A DNA stretch of 64,000 nucleotides from Pseudomonas iranensis (GTDB lineage: Bacteria > Pseudomonadota > Gammaproteobacteria > Pseudomonadales > Pseudomonadaceae). The stretch spans positions 5,679,501-5,743,500 of the forward strand of contig NZ_CP077092.1 in the NCBI RefSeq assembly GCF_014268585.2, in the 5' to 3' direction. The notes under the pieces were generated by a model. It was not told the DNA's origin. It saw only the letters and a program-made list of their open reading frames with translations, and searched no databases. The position numbers were made by a program, and so were the translations under genes. Positions within the stretch are counted from its first letter, which is position 1; each line of letters begins with the position of its first letter. Positions 38,433 to 48,358 of the stretch are shown in pieces.

Positions 38433-39156
38433 CAGCGCACTCATGAAGAAAAGCCTGGATCGCGCCCGCGACTCCGTGCGGGTCGTCCAGCAGAAAAGCA
38501 TGGCTGGCCTGTTCGATCAGACCAATTTCGATATCCGGCAACAGCGCGAACAATGCACCGGCCGCTTCCGCCGGGACCAGCGCGTCCTGTCCGCCGAACA
38601 GATGAAACTGCGGGCCGCGAAACCCCTGCAACGCCTGGCGTGTGTCCAGTTGCGCAAGGAGCTCCAGACCCGCCATCAGCGCGGCCGGCGCGATGGCTGG
38701 CGCGCCACCGAGCAGCAAGCGCGACAAGCCGCGCGGGTCTGGTGAACCTTGCGCACATAGCAGAGCGAAGCGCTTGAGCGTGGTACGCGGATCGGCCTGG
38801 CAACCGGCAAGAAACGCATCGAACGTCTCGCCAGGCATCGCGCTCGGCCACTGTTCATGGGCGACAAACGCAGGGTTGCTCGCCAGCGTGAGCAGCCCGC
38901 AGCACGCCTCACCGCGTCGTGCCGCCAACTCAGAGGCGAGCATGCCGCCCAGCGACCAGCCACCAAGCCAGACTTCCTGTGGAATGCGCGCATCGAGTTC
39001 GTCGAGCCAGTCTTTAAGGTCAGCGGAATCCAGCTCCGGCAGCGGTTCGATCTCGACTTGCAGATGTTCGTCGAGGCCACGCAATGCTGCGGCCAGCGGT
39101 TCCAGCGGCGATACGCCGAGGCCCCAGCCGGGCAGCAGGATCAGACGATTACGCAT
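38425..39156 (-). CDS. bioH: Pimeloyl-[ACP] methyl ester esterase
   Basis: BioH removes the methyl group once the pimeloyl chain is complete. The 243-residue alpha/beta hydrolase has the nucleophile elbow GGWSLGGM near residue 75 and the catalytic His in [12 protein letters not shown]. It begins inside the end of bioF (ATGCGTAA overlap). Confidence 0.93.
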   Translation of the reverse strand: MRNRLILLPGWGLGVSPLEPLAAALRGLDEHLQVEIEPLPELDSADLKDWLDELDARIPQEVWLGGWSLGGMLASELAARRGEACCGLLTLASNPAFVAHEQWPSAMPGETFDAFLAGCQADPRTTLKRFALLCAQGSPDPRGLSRLLLGGAPAIAPAALMAGLELLAQLDTRQALQGFRGPQFHLFGGQDALVPAEAAGALFALLPDIEIGLIEQASHAFLLDDPHGVAGAIQAFLHECADD

Positions 39157-40327
39157 GGCCTGGCTCCAATGACAATCGGGCAAAACAATCTGCCAACCCT
39201 TCCAGCAACAGTTGCACCTGCGCCTCGCTGTGGGCGGCGGTCAGCGTTACGCGCAACCGCGCGCTGCCGGCCGGCACGGTTGGCGGGCGAATCGCAGTGA
39301 CCATCAGCCCGCGCTCGCGCAGCATCTGCGACAACCGCACGGCGCGCCCGGCATCGCCGATCATGATCGGCTGGATCGGCGTGAAGCTGTCCATCAGTTC
39401 CAGTCCGATCTGCTCGGCGCCGTGGCGGAACTGGCGAATCAGCGTCTGCAAGTGTTCACGGCGCCAGTGTTCGCTGCGCAACAGCTCGAGGCTTTTCAGC
39501 GTCGCGCAGGCCAGCGCCGGTGGTTGGCTGGTGGTGTAGATGTACGGGCGGGCGAACTGGATCAGGCTTTCGATCAACTCTTCGCTGCCGGCGACAAAGG
39601 CCCCGGCGGTGCCGAAGGCTTTGCCGAGCGTACCGACCAGCACCGGCACATCGTCCTGATTCAAACCGAAATGCTCGACGCTGCCGCCACCGTTGGCGCC
39701 CAGCGGACCGAAGCCATGCGCGTCGTCGACCATCAGCCACGCGCCTCTGGCCTTGGCCTCGCGGGCCAGCGCCGGCAGGTCGGCAATATCACCGTCCATG
39801 CTGAACACGCCATCGGTAACCACCAGTGTATTGCCAGTGGCTTTCTCCAGGCGCTTGGCCAGACTCTCGGCGTCGTTGTGCAGATAGCGGTTGAAACGCG
39901 CGCCGGACAACAGGCCCGCGTCCAGCAACGAGGCGTGATTGAGCCGGTCTTCCAGCACCGTATCGCCCTGCCCGACCAGCGCCGTGACCGTGCCGAGGTT
40001 GGCCATGTAGCCGGTGGTGAACAGCAGCGCACGTGGGCGTCCGGTCAGATCGGCGAGTGCTTCTTCCAGCGCGTGATGCGGGCTGCTGTGGCCGATCACC
40101 AGATGCGACGCGCCACCGCCGACACCCCAGCGCTCGGCACCGGCGCGCCAGGCTTCGATCACTTGCGGATGATTGGCCAGGCCCAGATAGTCGTTGTTGC
40201 AGAAAGCGAGCAGTGGTTGACCATCGACCACAACTTGCGGGCCTTGCGGCGATTCGAGCAGCGGGCGTTGGCGATAGAGGTTGTCGGCACGGCGGGCAGC
40301 AAGGCGTGCGGCGAGATCGAAAGACAT
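39149..40327 (-). CDS. bioF: 8-amino-7-oxononanoate synthase
   Basis: BioF condenses pimeloyl-ACP with L-alanine using PLP. The 392-residue protein has the PLP lysine in [21 protein letters not shown] and the N-terminal [10 protein letters not shown] motif. The start is MSFDLAARL; six upstream in-frame residues are not conserved. A REP pair separates it from bioB. Confidence 0.96.
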   Translation of the reverse strand: MSFDLAARLAARRADNLYRQRPLLESPQGPQVVVDGQPLLAFCNNDYLGLANHPQVIEAWRAGAERWGVGGGASHLVIGHSSPHHALEEALADLTGRPRALLFTTGYMANLGTVTALVGQGDTVLEDRLNHASLLDAGLLSGARFNRYLHNDAESLAKRLEKATGNTLVVTDGVFSMDGDIADLPALAREAKARGAWLMVDDAHGFGPLGANGGGSVEHFGLNQDDVPVLVGTLGKAFGTAGAFVAGSEELIESLIQFARPYIYTTSQPPALACATLKSLELLRSEHWRREHLQTLIRQFRHGAEQIGLELMDSFTPIQPIMIGDAGRAVRLSQMLRERGLMVTAIRPPTVPAGSARLRVTLTAAHSEAQVQLLLEGLADCFARLSLEPGHA

Positions 40328-40361
40328 GCAGGCCTCGATTTTCAAATGACACAGATCCCTT

Positions 40362-40450
40362 GTGGGAGCGAGCCTGCTCGCGAATGGGCGTCACATCCAA
40401 CAGGGATGTTGGCGGCCAAACCGCTTTCGCGAGCAGGCTCGCTCCCACAG
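40362..40450. repeat. REP pair, long-loop form, between bioB and bioF
   Basis: Two REP cores face each other with GTGGGAGCG ends outward and about 45 bp between them. The internal sequence (GAATGGGCGTCACAT, then AAACCGCTTTCGCGAGC) is nearly the same as at 42387-42476. Confidence 0.9.
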
Positions 40451-40487
40451 GGGTTTTGCATTTCTTCAGGGCAATCCGCGCGGTTTA

Positions 40488-41543
40488 TTACACCGCAGCG
40501 TTGTAGAACTGCTCGCTACTCTTCTGCTCCACCAGTGCCTGCTCGATCGCAGCTTGATGAACCTCATCGGAATGCTCCTCGCGGGCCTCCGGCTGGATAC
40601 CGAGGCGGGCGAACAACTGCATGTCCTTGTCCGCCTGCGGGTTGGCGGTGGTGAGCAATTTGTCGCCGTAGAAAATCGAGTTGGCGCCGGCGAAAAATGC
40701 CAGGGCCTGCATCTGCTCGTTCATCGCTTCGCGACCGGCGGACAGGCGCACGTGGGATTGCGGCATGAGGATGCGCGCCACGGCGAGCATGCGGATGAAG
40801 TCGAACGGGTCGATGTCTTCGGCGTTTTCCAGCGGCGTGCCGGCGACTTTTACCAGCATGTTGATTGGCACCGACTCCGGGTGCTCCGGCAGGTTGGCCA
40901 GCTGGATCAGCAGATTGGCGCGATCGTCCAGCGATTCGCCCATGCCGAGGATGCCGCCGGAGCAGATTTTCATCCCCGACTCACGCACGTAGGCCAGCGT
41001 CTGCAGACGCTCGCTGTAAGTGCGGGTGGTGATGATGCTGCCGTAGAACTCCGGCGAGGTGTCGAGGTTGTGGTTGTAGTAATCCAGACCGGCCTTGGCC
41101 AGCGCTTCGGTCTGCTCCTGATCGAGACGGCCGAGGGTCATGCAGGTTTCCAGGCCGAGGGCTTTCACCCCTTCAACCATCTTCAACACATACGGCATGT
41201 CTTTGGCGGATGGATGTTTCCACGCCGCGCCCATGCAGAATCGCGTCGAACCAATGGCCTTGGCGCGGGCCGCCTCTTCGAGGACCTTCTGCACTTCCAT
41301 CAGCTTTTCTTTTTCCAGACCGGTGTTGTAGTGCCCGGACTGCGGGCAGTACTTGCAGTCTTCCGGGCAGGCGCCGGTCTTGATCGACAGCAGTGTCGAG
41401 ACCTGCACGCGGTTGGCGTTGAAATGTGCGCGGTGCACCGTTTGCGCCTGGAACAGCAAGTCGTTGAATGGCTGTACGAAGAGTGCTTTGACTTCGGCCA
41501 GAGACCAATCGTGACGCAGGGTGGCAGTGGTGCTCGCGCTCAT
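40488..41543 (-). CDS. bioB: Biotin synthase
   Basis: BioB inserts sulfur into dethiobiotin by radical SAM chemistry. The 351-residue protein has the [12 protein letters not shown] cluster motif (Cys59, Cys63, Cys66), the [13 protein letters not shown] region and the auxiliary 2Fe-2S cysteines further on. The ATG at 41543 has an AAGGAA site. It is the first gene of the leftward biotin cluster, and its promoter carries a BirA-like operator. Confidence 0.97.
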   Translation of the reverse strand: MSASTTATLRHDWSLAEVKALFVQPFNDLLFQAQTVHRAHFNANRVQVSTLLSIKTGACPEDCKYCPQSGHYNTGLEKEKLMEVQKVLEEAARAKAIGSTRFCMGAAWKHPSAKDMPYVLKMVEGVKALGLETCMTLGRLDQEQTEALAKAGLDYYNHNLDTSPEFYGSIITTRTYSERLQTLAYVRESGMKICSGGILGMGESLDDRANLLIQLANLPEHPESVPINMLVKVAGTPLENAEDIDPFDFIRMLAVARILMPQSHVRLSAGREAMNEQMQALAFFAGANSIFYGDKLLTTANPQADKDMQLFARLGIQPEAREEHSDEVHQAAIEQALVEQKSSEQFYNAAV

Positions 41544-41617
41544 GGGCAATTCCTTGGTTATGCTTGGCTGGCGCCGGGGAAAATGGAATATCCACAGGCG
41601 CTACACGGATGTTCGGC

Positions 41618-41646
41618 ATATTTAAGGAAGAGCGATGCGCTGTCAA
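41618..41646 (-). promoter_or_regulatory. Putative bioB promoter
   Basis: On the minus strand a perfect TTGACA (41646-41641) and AAATAT (41623-41618) are 17 bp apart, ending 75 bp before the bioB start. The -35 overlaps the left half of the BirA-like operator. Confidence 0.6.
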
Positions 41647-42369
41647 CCGCAATACCAAGGGCAGGTTTACATCTGTTTAAAAAACGTACAGACCTGTTTG
41701 CTGTGCGATGAGCCCGCAGAAGCACAAATGCCAATGTGCGAGGCCTGCGAAACCGAATTGCCCTGGCTCGGCAGCCATTGTCAGAGCTGCGCTTTGCCGC
41801 TGGCGGCGGATGGCCTGACTTGCGGCGAGTGCCTGCTAGAGCCTCCGGCCTTCGAGCAGGTCGCCGTGCCCTGGGTTTATGGCTTCCCCGTGGACAGTCT
41901 GATTACACGCTTTAAACACAACGCAAAATGGCCGTTTGGTCACCTGCTCGCCGATGTTCTCGGCCAATACCTGCAGCATCGCTTCGCCGAAGACTTGCCG
42001 CGACCCGATGTGTTGCTACCGGTGCCGTTGGCGAATAAACGCCTGCGTCGGCGCGGATTCAATCAAGCGGCGATGCTCGCGCGCTGGTTGAGTGTGTCGC
42101 TGGATTTGCCCTGTGAAGAACAGGTGCTGCGGCGAGTCATGGACACCGACGCCCAACAGGATCTCGACGCCAAGGCGCGCAAACGCAATTTGCGCAATGC
42201 ATTTGCGCTGGCGCCTGATGCAGAGGCAAGCGGCCGCCATTTCGCGCTGGTGGATGATGTTCTGACCACGGGCGCGACCGCTCAGGCGCTGGCGCGGTTG
42301 TTGATGAATGCAGGTGCAGCGCGGGTTGATGTGTATTGCCTGGCCCGGACGCCGAAGCCCGGTACCTGA
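41635..42369 (+). CDS. comF: ComF family phosphoribosyltransferase-like protein
   Basis: The 244-residue protein has N-terminal zinc-ribbon cysteines (CLLCDEP, CEAC, CQSC, CGEC) and a C-terminal phosphoribosyltransferase domain with the PRPP loop LVDDVLTTGATA. ComF is needed for DNA uptake in naturally transformable bacteria, probably at the inner membrane, and is widely conserved elsewhere. The ATG has an AGGAAGAG site. It is divergent from bioB across 91 bp. Confidence 0.9.
   Translation: MRCQPQYQGQVYICLKNVQTCLLCDEPAEAQMPMCEACETELPWLGSHCQSCALPLAADGLTCGECLLEPPAFEQVAVPWVYGFPVDSLITRFKHNAKWPFGHLLADVLGQYLQHRFAEDLPRPDVLLPVPLANKRLRRRGFNQAAMLARWLSVSLDLPCEEQVLRRVMDTDAQQDLDAKARKRNLRNAFALAPDAEASGRHFALVDDVLTTGATAQALARLLMNAGAARVDVYCLARTPKPGT
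41640..41672. promoter_or_regulatory. BirA-like biotin operator
   Basis: CTGTCAACC, 15 bp, then GGTTTACAT is an inverted repeat close to the gammaproteobacterial BirA consensus TTGTAAACC-N15-GGTTTACAA. It covers the bioB -35 element and also the first codons of comF. Confidence 0.65.
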
Positions 42370-42386
42370 AGCGAATACAGATCTCA

Positions 42387-42476
42387 TGTGGGAGCGAGCC
42401 TGCTCGCGAATGGGCGTCACATTCAACAAAGCTGTGGTTGGTCAAACCGCTTTCGCGAGCAGGCTCGCTCCCACAG
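42387..42476. repeat. REP pair, long-loop form
   Basis: Located between comF and modE; the outward ends read GTGGGAGCG and the inner sequence parallels the element at 40362-40450. Confidence 0.9.
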
Positions 42477-42554
42477 GGGCTCGGCGTCAGGCTTGACTCG
42501 CGCGTTGCAAGTGGCCAACGTCCATCTCATCGCCCGAGCCCGAAGCGTTCTGCC

Positions 42555-43319
42555 ATGTCCCTGCCCACCCTGCTGTCCCAGCACATCGTCCGCCGTCCGC
42601 AGCGCATTGCCCTGCTGCAACACATCGCCGAGCAGGGTTCGATCACCCGTGCGGCGAAGAGCGCGGGGCTCAGTTACAAGGCGGCATGGGATGCGATCGA
42701 TGAGTTGAACAACCTGGCGCAGAAACCCTTGGTCGAGCGCGTGGTGGGCGGCAAGGGTGGCGGAGGCGCCAGACTGTCCAGCGAGGGCGAGCGGGTGCTG
42801 CGCCTGTATCAGAAATTGCAGGCGTTGCAGGCGCAGGTGCTGGAAGCGGCGGAAGACGCCAGCGATCTCGACCTGCTCGGGCGGCTGATGCTCAGGACCA
42901 GCGCGCGCAATCAGCTGCATGGCACGGTGGCAGCGATTCAGGCGCAGGGGCGCAACGATCTGATCCGCCTCGAACTGGCAGAAGGCATTGCTCTGGAGGC
43001 ACAGATCACCCACGACAGCACCGTGCATCTGGAATTGCAGATCGGTACCGAAGTGATGGCGCTGATCAAGGCTGGCTGGCTTGAGTTGCTCGGCGCCGAT
43101 CAGTCGGCAACGCCCGGACACAATGTCCTGCGCGGCACCATCGAAGCCATCCTCGATGCCGAGGATGGCCCCAGCGAAGTGCGCATTTCCCTGCCCAACG
43201 GCCACACTCTCTGCGCCTTGGCCGAACCGCTGCACTTGCGCAACCAGCAACTCGGCGTGGGGTCTGCGGTGCAGGTGCAATGCGCGCCGTCCAACGTGCT
43301 GATCGGCACGCCGCTCTGA
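42555..43319 (+). CDS. modE: Molybdate-responsive regulator ModE
   Basis: ModE represses molybdate transporter genes when bound to molybdate. The 254-residue protein has an N-terminal winged helix-turn-helix (QGSITRAAKSAGLSYKAAWD), the GGKGGGGARL wing, and two C-terminal Mop/TOBE molybdate-binding domains (each with the SARNQLHGTV or GHNVLRGTIE type start). The start is MSLPTLLSQH; the frame is open further upstream through the REP pair. modABC are not in the window. Confidence 0.93.
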   Translation: MSLPTLLSQHIVRRPQRIALLQHIAEQGSITRAAKSAGLSYKAAWDAIDELNNLAQKPLVERVVGGKGGGGARLSSEGERVLRLYQKLQALQAQVLEAAEDASDLDLLGRLMLRTSARNQLHGTVAAIQAQGRNDLIRLELAEGIALEAQITHDSTVHLELQIGTEVMALIKAGWLELLGADQSATPGHNVLRGTIEAILDAEDGPSEVRISLPNGHTLCALAEPLHLRNQQLGVGSAVQVQCAPSNVLIGTPL

Positions 43320-43389
43320 TTTGTCCCTGCCACAAAAGCGTCATCGACCCGCATTAAGGTGTTGCCCATAACCAAGCAGGGAGCCTGAT

Positions 43390-45294
43390 GTGAGCCTATT
43401 AGAAGAAAACCAATCCACTGATCTGGAAAAAATGGTCGGCCTCAGCCGTCGCGGTTTCATCAGCGCCGGTGCCTTGTGCGGCGCGGCGATGTTCCTCGGC
43501 GGCAACCTGCTGAGCCGCAGCGTCATGGCCGCCAGCGTCAGCGCCGGCAACAGCCGCCTGCTCGGCTTCGAGAGCATCCCGGCGGCGACCACCGACGCCA
43601 TCAGCCTGCCCAAGGGCTACAAGTCTTCGGTGCTGATCAGTTGGGGCCAGCCGTTGCACAAGAACGGCCCGGCCTTCGATCCAAGCGGTAACGGCACCGC
43701 TGCCGCGCAGGAAGTGCAGTTCGGCGACAACAACGATGGCATGAGCCTGTTCGCCTTCCCGGACGACAAGAACCGCGCGCTGATGGCGATCAACAACGAA
43801 TACACCAACTATCGCTACCTGTATCCGCATGGCGGCATGCCGCAGTCGGCTGAGGATGTGCGCAAGGCATTGGCCTGCGAAGGCGTGTCGGTGATCGAAG
43901 TGCAGCGCAAGAACGGCCAGTGGCAATTCGTCCAAGGCTCGCGCTACAACCGTCGCATCCACGGCAACTCGCCGCTGCGCATCAGCGGTCCGGCCCGCGG
44001 CCACGACTTGATGAAAACCGCTGCCGACAAGCACGGCAAAAAAGTTCTCGGCACCTTCCAGAACTGCGCCAACGGCAAGACGCCGTGGGGCACCTACCTG
44101 ACCTGCGAAGAAAACTTCACCGACTGCTTCGGCAGCAGCAACGCCCAGCAGCAGTTCGATGCCGCGCAAAAGCGCTACGGCGTTGTCGCCAGCAGCAAAG
44201 ACATCAACTGGCACCCGCACGACCCGCGCTTCGACATGGCCAAGAACCCCAACGAGCTCAACCGTCACGGCTGGGTGGTCGAGATCGACCCATTCGATCC
44301 GCAATCGACTCCGGTCAAACGCACCGCGCTGGGCCGCTTCAAACATGAAAACGCCGCGCTGGCCGAGACCGACGATGGTCGCGCTGTGGTGTACATGGGC
44401 GACGACGAGCGTGGCGAGTTCATCTACAAATTCGTCAGCCGCGATCGCATCAACCATCGCAATCAGAAAGCCAACCGCGACATCCTCGATCACGGCACTT
44501 TGTATGTGGCCAAGTTCGACGCCGGCGACGGCAACCCTGATCACCCGAAAGGCCAGGGCCAGTGGATCGAACTGACCCACGGCAAGAACGGCATCGACGC
44601 CAGTAGCGGGTTTGCCGATCAGGCGCAAGTGCTGATCCACGCGCGCCTTGCCGCCAGCGTGGTTGGCGCAACACGCATGGACCGTCCGGAGTGGATCGTC
44701 GTCAGCCCCAAGGACGGCCAGGTTTATTGCACCCTGACCAACAACGCCAAGCGCGGTGAAGACGGGCAACCGGTGGGCGGTCCAAACCCGCGCGAGAAGA
44801 ACGTCTACGGGCAGATTCTGCGCTGGCGTACCGACCGCAACGATCACGCCTCGAAGACGTTTGCCTGGGATCTGTTTGTGGTCGCCGGCAATCCGGGCGT
44901 GCATGCCGGGACGCCGAAGGGTGGCTCATCCAACATCACCCCGCAGAACATGTTCAACAGCCCCGACGGTCTGGGTTTCGACAAGGCCGGACGCCTGTGG
45001 ATTCTCACCGATGGTGACTCGAGCAACGCTGGCGACTTCGCCGGGATGGGCAACAACCAGATGCTCTGCGCCGATCCTGCGACCGGTGAGATTCGCCGTT
45101 TCATGGTCGGGCCGGTGGGTTGCGAAGTGACCGGGATCAGCTTCTCGCCGGATCAGAAAACCCTGTTTGTCGGGATTCAGCATCCGGGCGAGAACGGCGG
45201 TTCGACCTTTCCCGAGCATCTGCCCAATGGCAAGCCAAGGTCTTCGGTGATGGCGATTACTCGCGAGGATGGTGGAATCGTCGGCGCCTCATAA
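43390..45294 (+). CDS. PhoX family Tat-exported phosphatase
   Basis: The 634-residue protein begins with a twin-arginine signal (LSRRGFISAGALCGAAMFLGG) at about residues 18-38 and belongs to the PhoX/DUF839 family of calcium- and iron-dependent phosphomonoesterases. Typical stretches are NCANGKTPWGTYLTCEENF, HGWVVEIDP and DGDSSNAGDFAGMGNNQM. It should act in the periplasm. The start is a GTG overlapping a TGA, with GGGAG upstream. Whether it is phosphate-regulated cannot be judged; I see no clear Pho box in the short 70-bp spacer. Confidence 0.88.
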   Translation: MSLLEENQSTDLEKMVGLSRRGFISAGALCGAAMFLGGNLLSRSVMAASVSAGNSRLLGFESIPAATTDAISLPKGYKSSVLISWGQPLHKNGPAFDPSGNGTAAAQEVQFGDNNDGMSLFAFPDDKNRALMAINNEYTNYRYLYPHGGMPQSAEDVRKALACEGVSVIEVQRKNGQWQFVQGSRYNRRIHGNSPLRISGPARGHDLMKTAADKHGKKVLGTFQNCANGKTPWGTYLTCEENFTDCFGSSNAQQQFDAAQKRYGVVASSKDINWHPHDPRFDMAKNPNELNRHGWVVEIDPFDPQSTPVKRTALGRFKHENAALAETDDGRAVVYMGDDERGEFIYKFVSRDRINHRNQKANRDILDHGTLYVAKFDAGDGNPDHPKGQGQWIELTHGKNGIDASSGFADQAQVLIHARLAASVVGATRMDRPEWIVVSPKDGQVYCTLTNNAKRGEDGQPVGGPNPREKNVYGQILRWRTDRNDHASKTFAWDLFVVAGNPGVHAGTPKGGSSNITPQNMFNSPDGLGFDKAGRLWILTDGDSSNAGDFAGMGNNQMLCADPATGEIRRFMVGPVGCEVTGISFSPDQKTLFVGIQHPGENGGSTFPEHLPNGKPRSSVMAITREDGGIVGAS

Positions 45295-45300
45295 ACCGCT

Positions 45301-45367
45301 TTCGCGAGCAGGCTCGCTCCCACAGGGAATCGTATTCCAAGGTGGGAGCGAGCCTGCTCGCGAAGAG
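45301..45367. repeat. REP pair, short-loop form
   Basis: Inverted REP cores with an 18-bp spacer between the PhoX gene and srkA, GCGAA ends outward. Confidence 0.9.
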
Positions 45368-45455
45368 GCCCGGGCAGACACCAACACCCTTCGCGCCGCC
45401 ATCTGCGCTACCATGCCGAGCCGGACGCAGCAGCCTGCTGCGCGCAGGAGTCAGC

Positions 45456-46430
45456 ATGGCCCACCCGTTTGAAACCCTCACCCCCGATCTCGTCCTGGAT
45501 GCCGTTGAAAGCATCGGTTTCCTCAGCGACGCGCGCATTCTGGCGCTCAACAGCTACGAAAACCGTGTGTATCAGGTCGGTATCGAAGACTCCGAGCCGC
45601 TGATTGCCAAGTTCTATCGTCCGCAGCGCTGGACCAACGAGGCCATTCTCGAAGAGCACCAGTTCACCTTCGAACTGGCCGACATCGACATCCCGGTGGT
45701 AGCGCCGCTGATCCACAACGGCGAAACCCTGCATGAGCACGCCGGTTTTCGCTTCACCCTGTTCCCGCGCCGGGGTGGTCGGGCGCCAGAGCCGGGCAAT
45801 CTTGATCAACTCTATCGCCTCGGCCAGTTGCTCGGGCGCATGCATGCAGTGGGCGGCACCAAGCCGTTCGAGCACCGCGAAGCCCTCGCCGTGCAGAACT
45901 TCGGCCATGCCTCGCTGAACACCCTGCTCGAAGGCAATTTCATTCCCAAGAGCCTGCTGCCGGCTTACGAGTCGGTTGCCCGCGACCTGCTCAAACGCGT
46001 CGAAGATGTCTACGCTGCCACGCCGCACCAGAACATCCGCATGCACGGCGACTGCCACCCCGGCAACATGATGTGCCGCGACGAGATGTTCCACATCGTC
46101 GACCTCGACGACTGCCGCATGGGCCCGGCGGTGCAAGATATCTGGATGATGCTCGCCGGCGATCGCCAGGAGTGTCTGGGACAGCTATCGGAATTGATGG
46201 ACGGCTACAACGAATTCCATGATTTCGACCCGCGCGAGCTGGCGCTGATCGAACCGTTGCGCGCCCTGCGCCTGATGCACTACAGCGCTTGGCTGGCGCG
46301 GCGCTGGGACGACCCGGCATTCCCGCACAGCTTTCCGTGGTTCGGCACGGAACGGTACTGGGGCGATCAGGTGCTGGCATTGCGTGAACAGTTGTCGGCA
46401 CTGAATGAAGAACCGCTGAAGCTTTTCTGA
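45456..46430 (+). CDS. srkA: Stress response kinase A (YihE/RdoA)
   Basis: SrkA is a Ser/Thr protein kinase of the aminoglycoside-phosphotransferase fold that protects cells from death under envelope and oxidative stress. The 324-residue protein has the catalytic loop MHGDCHPGNMM and the metal-binding VDLDDCRMGP near residues 196-220. In E. coli it is upstream of dsbA, which is not the case here. The ATG at 45456 has a GGAG site; the frame is open upstream through the REP pair. Confidence 0.93.
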   Translation: MAHPFETLTPDLVLDAVESIGFLSDARILALNSYENRVYQVGIEDSEPLIAKFYRPQRWTNEAILEEHQFTFELADIDIPVVAPLIHNGETLHEHAGFRFTLFPRRGGRAPEPGNLDQLYRLGQLLGRMHAVGGTKPFEHREALAVQNFGHASLNTLLEGNFIPKSLLPAYESVARDLLKRVEDVYAATPHQNIRMHGDCHPGNMMCRDEMFHIVDLDDCRMGPAVQDIWMMLAGDRQECLGQLSELMDGYNEFHDFDPRELALIEPLRALRLMHYSAWLARRWDDPAFPHSFPWFGTERYWGDQVLALREQLSALNEEPLKLF

Positions 46431-46445
46431 TACAAACCTGAAACC

Positions 46446-46535
46446 TGTGGGAGCGAGCCTGCTCGCGAAGGCGTCATTTCAGGCAACATCGATGTTGAAT
46501 GTCAGACCGCCTTCGCGAGCAGGCTCGCTCCCACA
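46446..46535. repeat. REP pair, long-loop form
   Basis: Between srkA and rarD; GTGGGAGCG ends outward with about 45 bp between the cores. Confidence 0.9.
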
Positions 46536-46634
46536 AGATCGTTGTTCACAACTCTATGAACATTGGTCTACGACATTCGCGGACAAATCTCCTTACAATC
46601 CCTCCTTTGTCAGCTGCCTGAGCAAGGATTCTGC

Positions 46635-47522
46635 ATGCAAGCCGCCAACCCGCGTCGCGGGTACATTCTGGGCCTGAGCGCCTACATCATCTGGGGCCTG
46701 TTCCCGATCTATTTCAAAGCCATTGCCGAAGTCCCGGCCGTCGAGATCATCATCCACCGGGTGCTGTGGTCGGCGCTGTTCGGTGCGTTGCTGCTGATGG
46801 TGTGGAAACACCCGGGCTGGCTGCGCGAGTTGCTCGACAATCCCAAGCGCCTGGCGATTCTGGCTCTGAGCGGCACGCTGATCGCGGCCAACTGGCTGAC
46901 CTACGTGTGGTCAGTGAACAACGGTCGCATGCTCGAGGCGAGTCTGGGTTACTACATCAATCCGCTGGTCAACGTGCTGTTGGGCATGGTGATCCTTGGC
47001 GAACGACTGCGGCGCATGCAGTGGATGGCGGTCGGGCTGGCTGCCATCGGCGTGGCGCAGCAGGTGTGGCAGGTCGGCAGTCTGCCGTGGGTGTCGCTGG
47101 CGCTGGCGCTGACCTTCGGTTTCTATGGCCTGATCCGCAAGCAGGCGCCGGTCAAGGCGTTGCCGGGACTGGTAGTGGAAACCTGGATGCTGGTGCCGAT
47201 CGCAATTGCGTGGTTGCTGTTCAATCAGACTGCGACGAGTGTGCAGCCAGCCTTCTGGACCACCTCCGAAGCCTGGTGGTTGGTGGCCGCCGGCCCGGTG
47301 ACGCTGGTGCCGCTGGTGTGTTTCAACGCCGCCACCCGCCACTTGCCTTACACCACCATCGGCTTTTTGCAATACATCGCGCCGACGCTGGTGTTGCTGC
47401 AAGCCGTGCTGCTGTTTGGCGAGCATTTGTCGTCCAGCACGCTGGTCGCGTTCATGTTTATCTGGGCCGGTCTGGCGGTCTACAGCGTCGATGCGTGGAT
47501 AAGTCTGCGCCGGCGCGCCTGA
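46635..47522 (+). CDS. rarD: RarD family EamA permease
   Basis: The 295-residue inner-membrane protein has about ten hydrophobic segments in two EamA repeats. The RarD signature is at the N-terminus (RGYILGLSAYIIWGLFPIYF) and near LEASLGYYINPLVNVLLG. RarD proteins are linked to chloramphenicol sensitivity; the natural substrate is unknown. The ATG has an AAGGA site. Confidence 0.92.
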   Translation: MQAANPRRGYILGLSAYIIWGLFPIYFKAIAEVPAVEIIIHRVLWSALFGALLLMVWKHPGWLRELLDNPKRLAILALSGTLIAANWLTYVWSVNNGRMLEASLGYYINPLVNVLLGMVILGERLRRMQWMAVGLAAIGVAQQVWQVGSLPWVSLALALTFGFYGLIRKQAPVKALPGLVVETWMLVPIAIAWLLFNQTATSVQPAFWTTSEAWWLVAAGPVTLVPLVCFNAATRHLPYTTIGFLQYIAPTLVLLQAVLLFGEHLSSSTLVAFMFIWAGLAVYSVDAWISLRRRA

Positions 47523-47707
47523 TCAAAAAACGCACAAACCTCCGCAGGCCACGGTTCTCGTGGCCTGCATCGTTCCTTCCCAAGCTTATCCACAGCGTGA
47601 TCCCCGCCGTTTGTGCGCAAGTCACTGAATGTTGGCGGTTTTTTGATCAACGGGCGCAAAGCCACGGCCGGCGTGGCGTGGCGGTCTGTCTCTACAGGTT
47701 ATCCACA
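47521..47707. other. Palindromic spacer with two DnaA-box sequences
   Basis: The spacer between rarD and the GcvR-like gene has an inverted repeat GATCAAAAAACGCACAAAC (47521-47539) against split arms GTTTGTGCG (47609-47617) and TTTTTTGATC (47639-47648). Within it is a 10-bp hairpin GCAGGCCACG/CGTGGCCTGC (47544-47568). Two perfect TTATCCACA sequences lie at 47586-47594 and 47699-47707 in the same orientation. No gene is seen. Confidence 0.55.
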
Positions 47708-47745
47708 GGCAGGTGCACGTTAAACCTGAATAACCATGTCTGCGC

Positions 47746-48264
47746 TTAAACCTCTGTGCGTAACACCAGTTCGACCATCAGATCATCGGCCAGGGTTTCC
47801 AGGCGCGCCTGCAGAACGTCGAGCGACAAGGTCAGCGGCACCGCCAGAATCGCCTCGGCGTGAAACAGCGGCTCGCTGCTCATTGGCGCCGGGCGCACTT
47901 CCGTCACCAGCCGCTCCAGATTCACACCCTGCTCGCTCAACAGCCGAGTGATATCGCGGACGATACCCGGCCGGTCATTGCCGACCAGCTCCATGGCGAT
48001 CGGTTTCCAGGTGCAGGACTGCTCCACTCCACTTTCAGCAATCAACACGCGAATGCCATGTGCCGACAACGCTTGCAGGGCATCGACCAGTTCGTCGTAA
48101 GCCTCCGCCGGCACGCCCACGCGCAGAATCCCGGCGAACTGCCCGGCCATGCGTGACATGCGGCTTTCCAGCCAGTTGCCGCCGTGCTCGGCAATGCATT
48201 GGGCGATGCGCTCGACCTGCCCGGGCTTGTCCGGGGCGAAAACGGTGAGTACGAGATGGTCCAT
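47746..48264 (-). CDS. GcvR-like double ACT-domain protein
   Basis: The 172-residue protein consists of two ACT domains (about residues 1-80 and 88-165) without a DNA-binding domain. This is the architecture of GcvR, the glycine-sensing partner that restrains GcvA at the glycine cleavage promoter in E. coli. The first domain has the FAPDKPGQVERIA and the second the NDRPGIVRDITRLL motif that bind amino acids. No gcv gene is nearby, so the target is uncertain. Confidence 0.85.
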   Translation of the reverse strand: MDHLVLTVFAPDKPGQVERIAQCIAEHGGNWLESRMSRMAGQFAGILRVGVPAEAYDELVDALQALSAHGIRVLIAESGVEQSCTWKPIAMELVGNDRPGIVRDITRLLSEQGVNLERLVTEVRPAPMSSEPLFHAEAILAVPLTLSLDVLQARLETLADDLMVELVLRTEV

Positions 48265-48358
48265 GGCGCAGCCCTCTTGTCATGACTTTTGTTATCGAAG
48301 GGCAAGTATAGGCAAGCGGATTGATTCAGCCTGACCCAGTGTTGGCAGATGATGACCT

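Noticed and set aside
40362..46535. Regularly recurring GAGCAGGCTCG palindromes considered as a CRISPR-like array
   Set aside because: Copies are isolated pairs between genes, kilobases apart, in alternating orientation and without unique spacers of fixed size.
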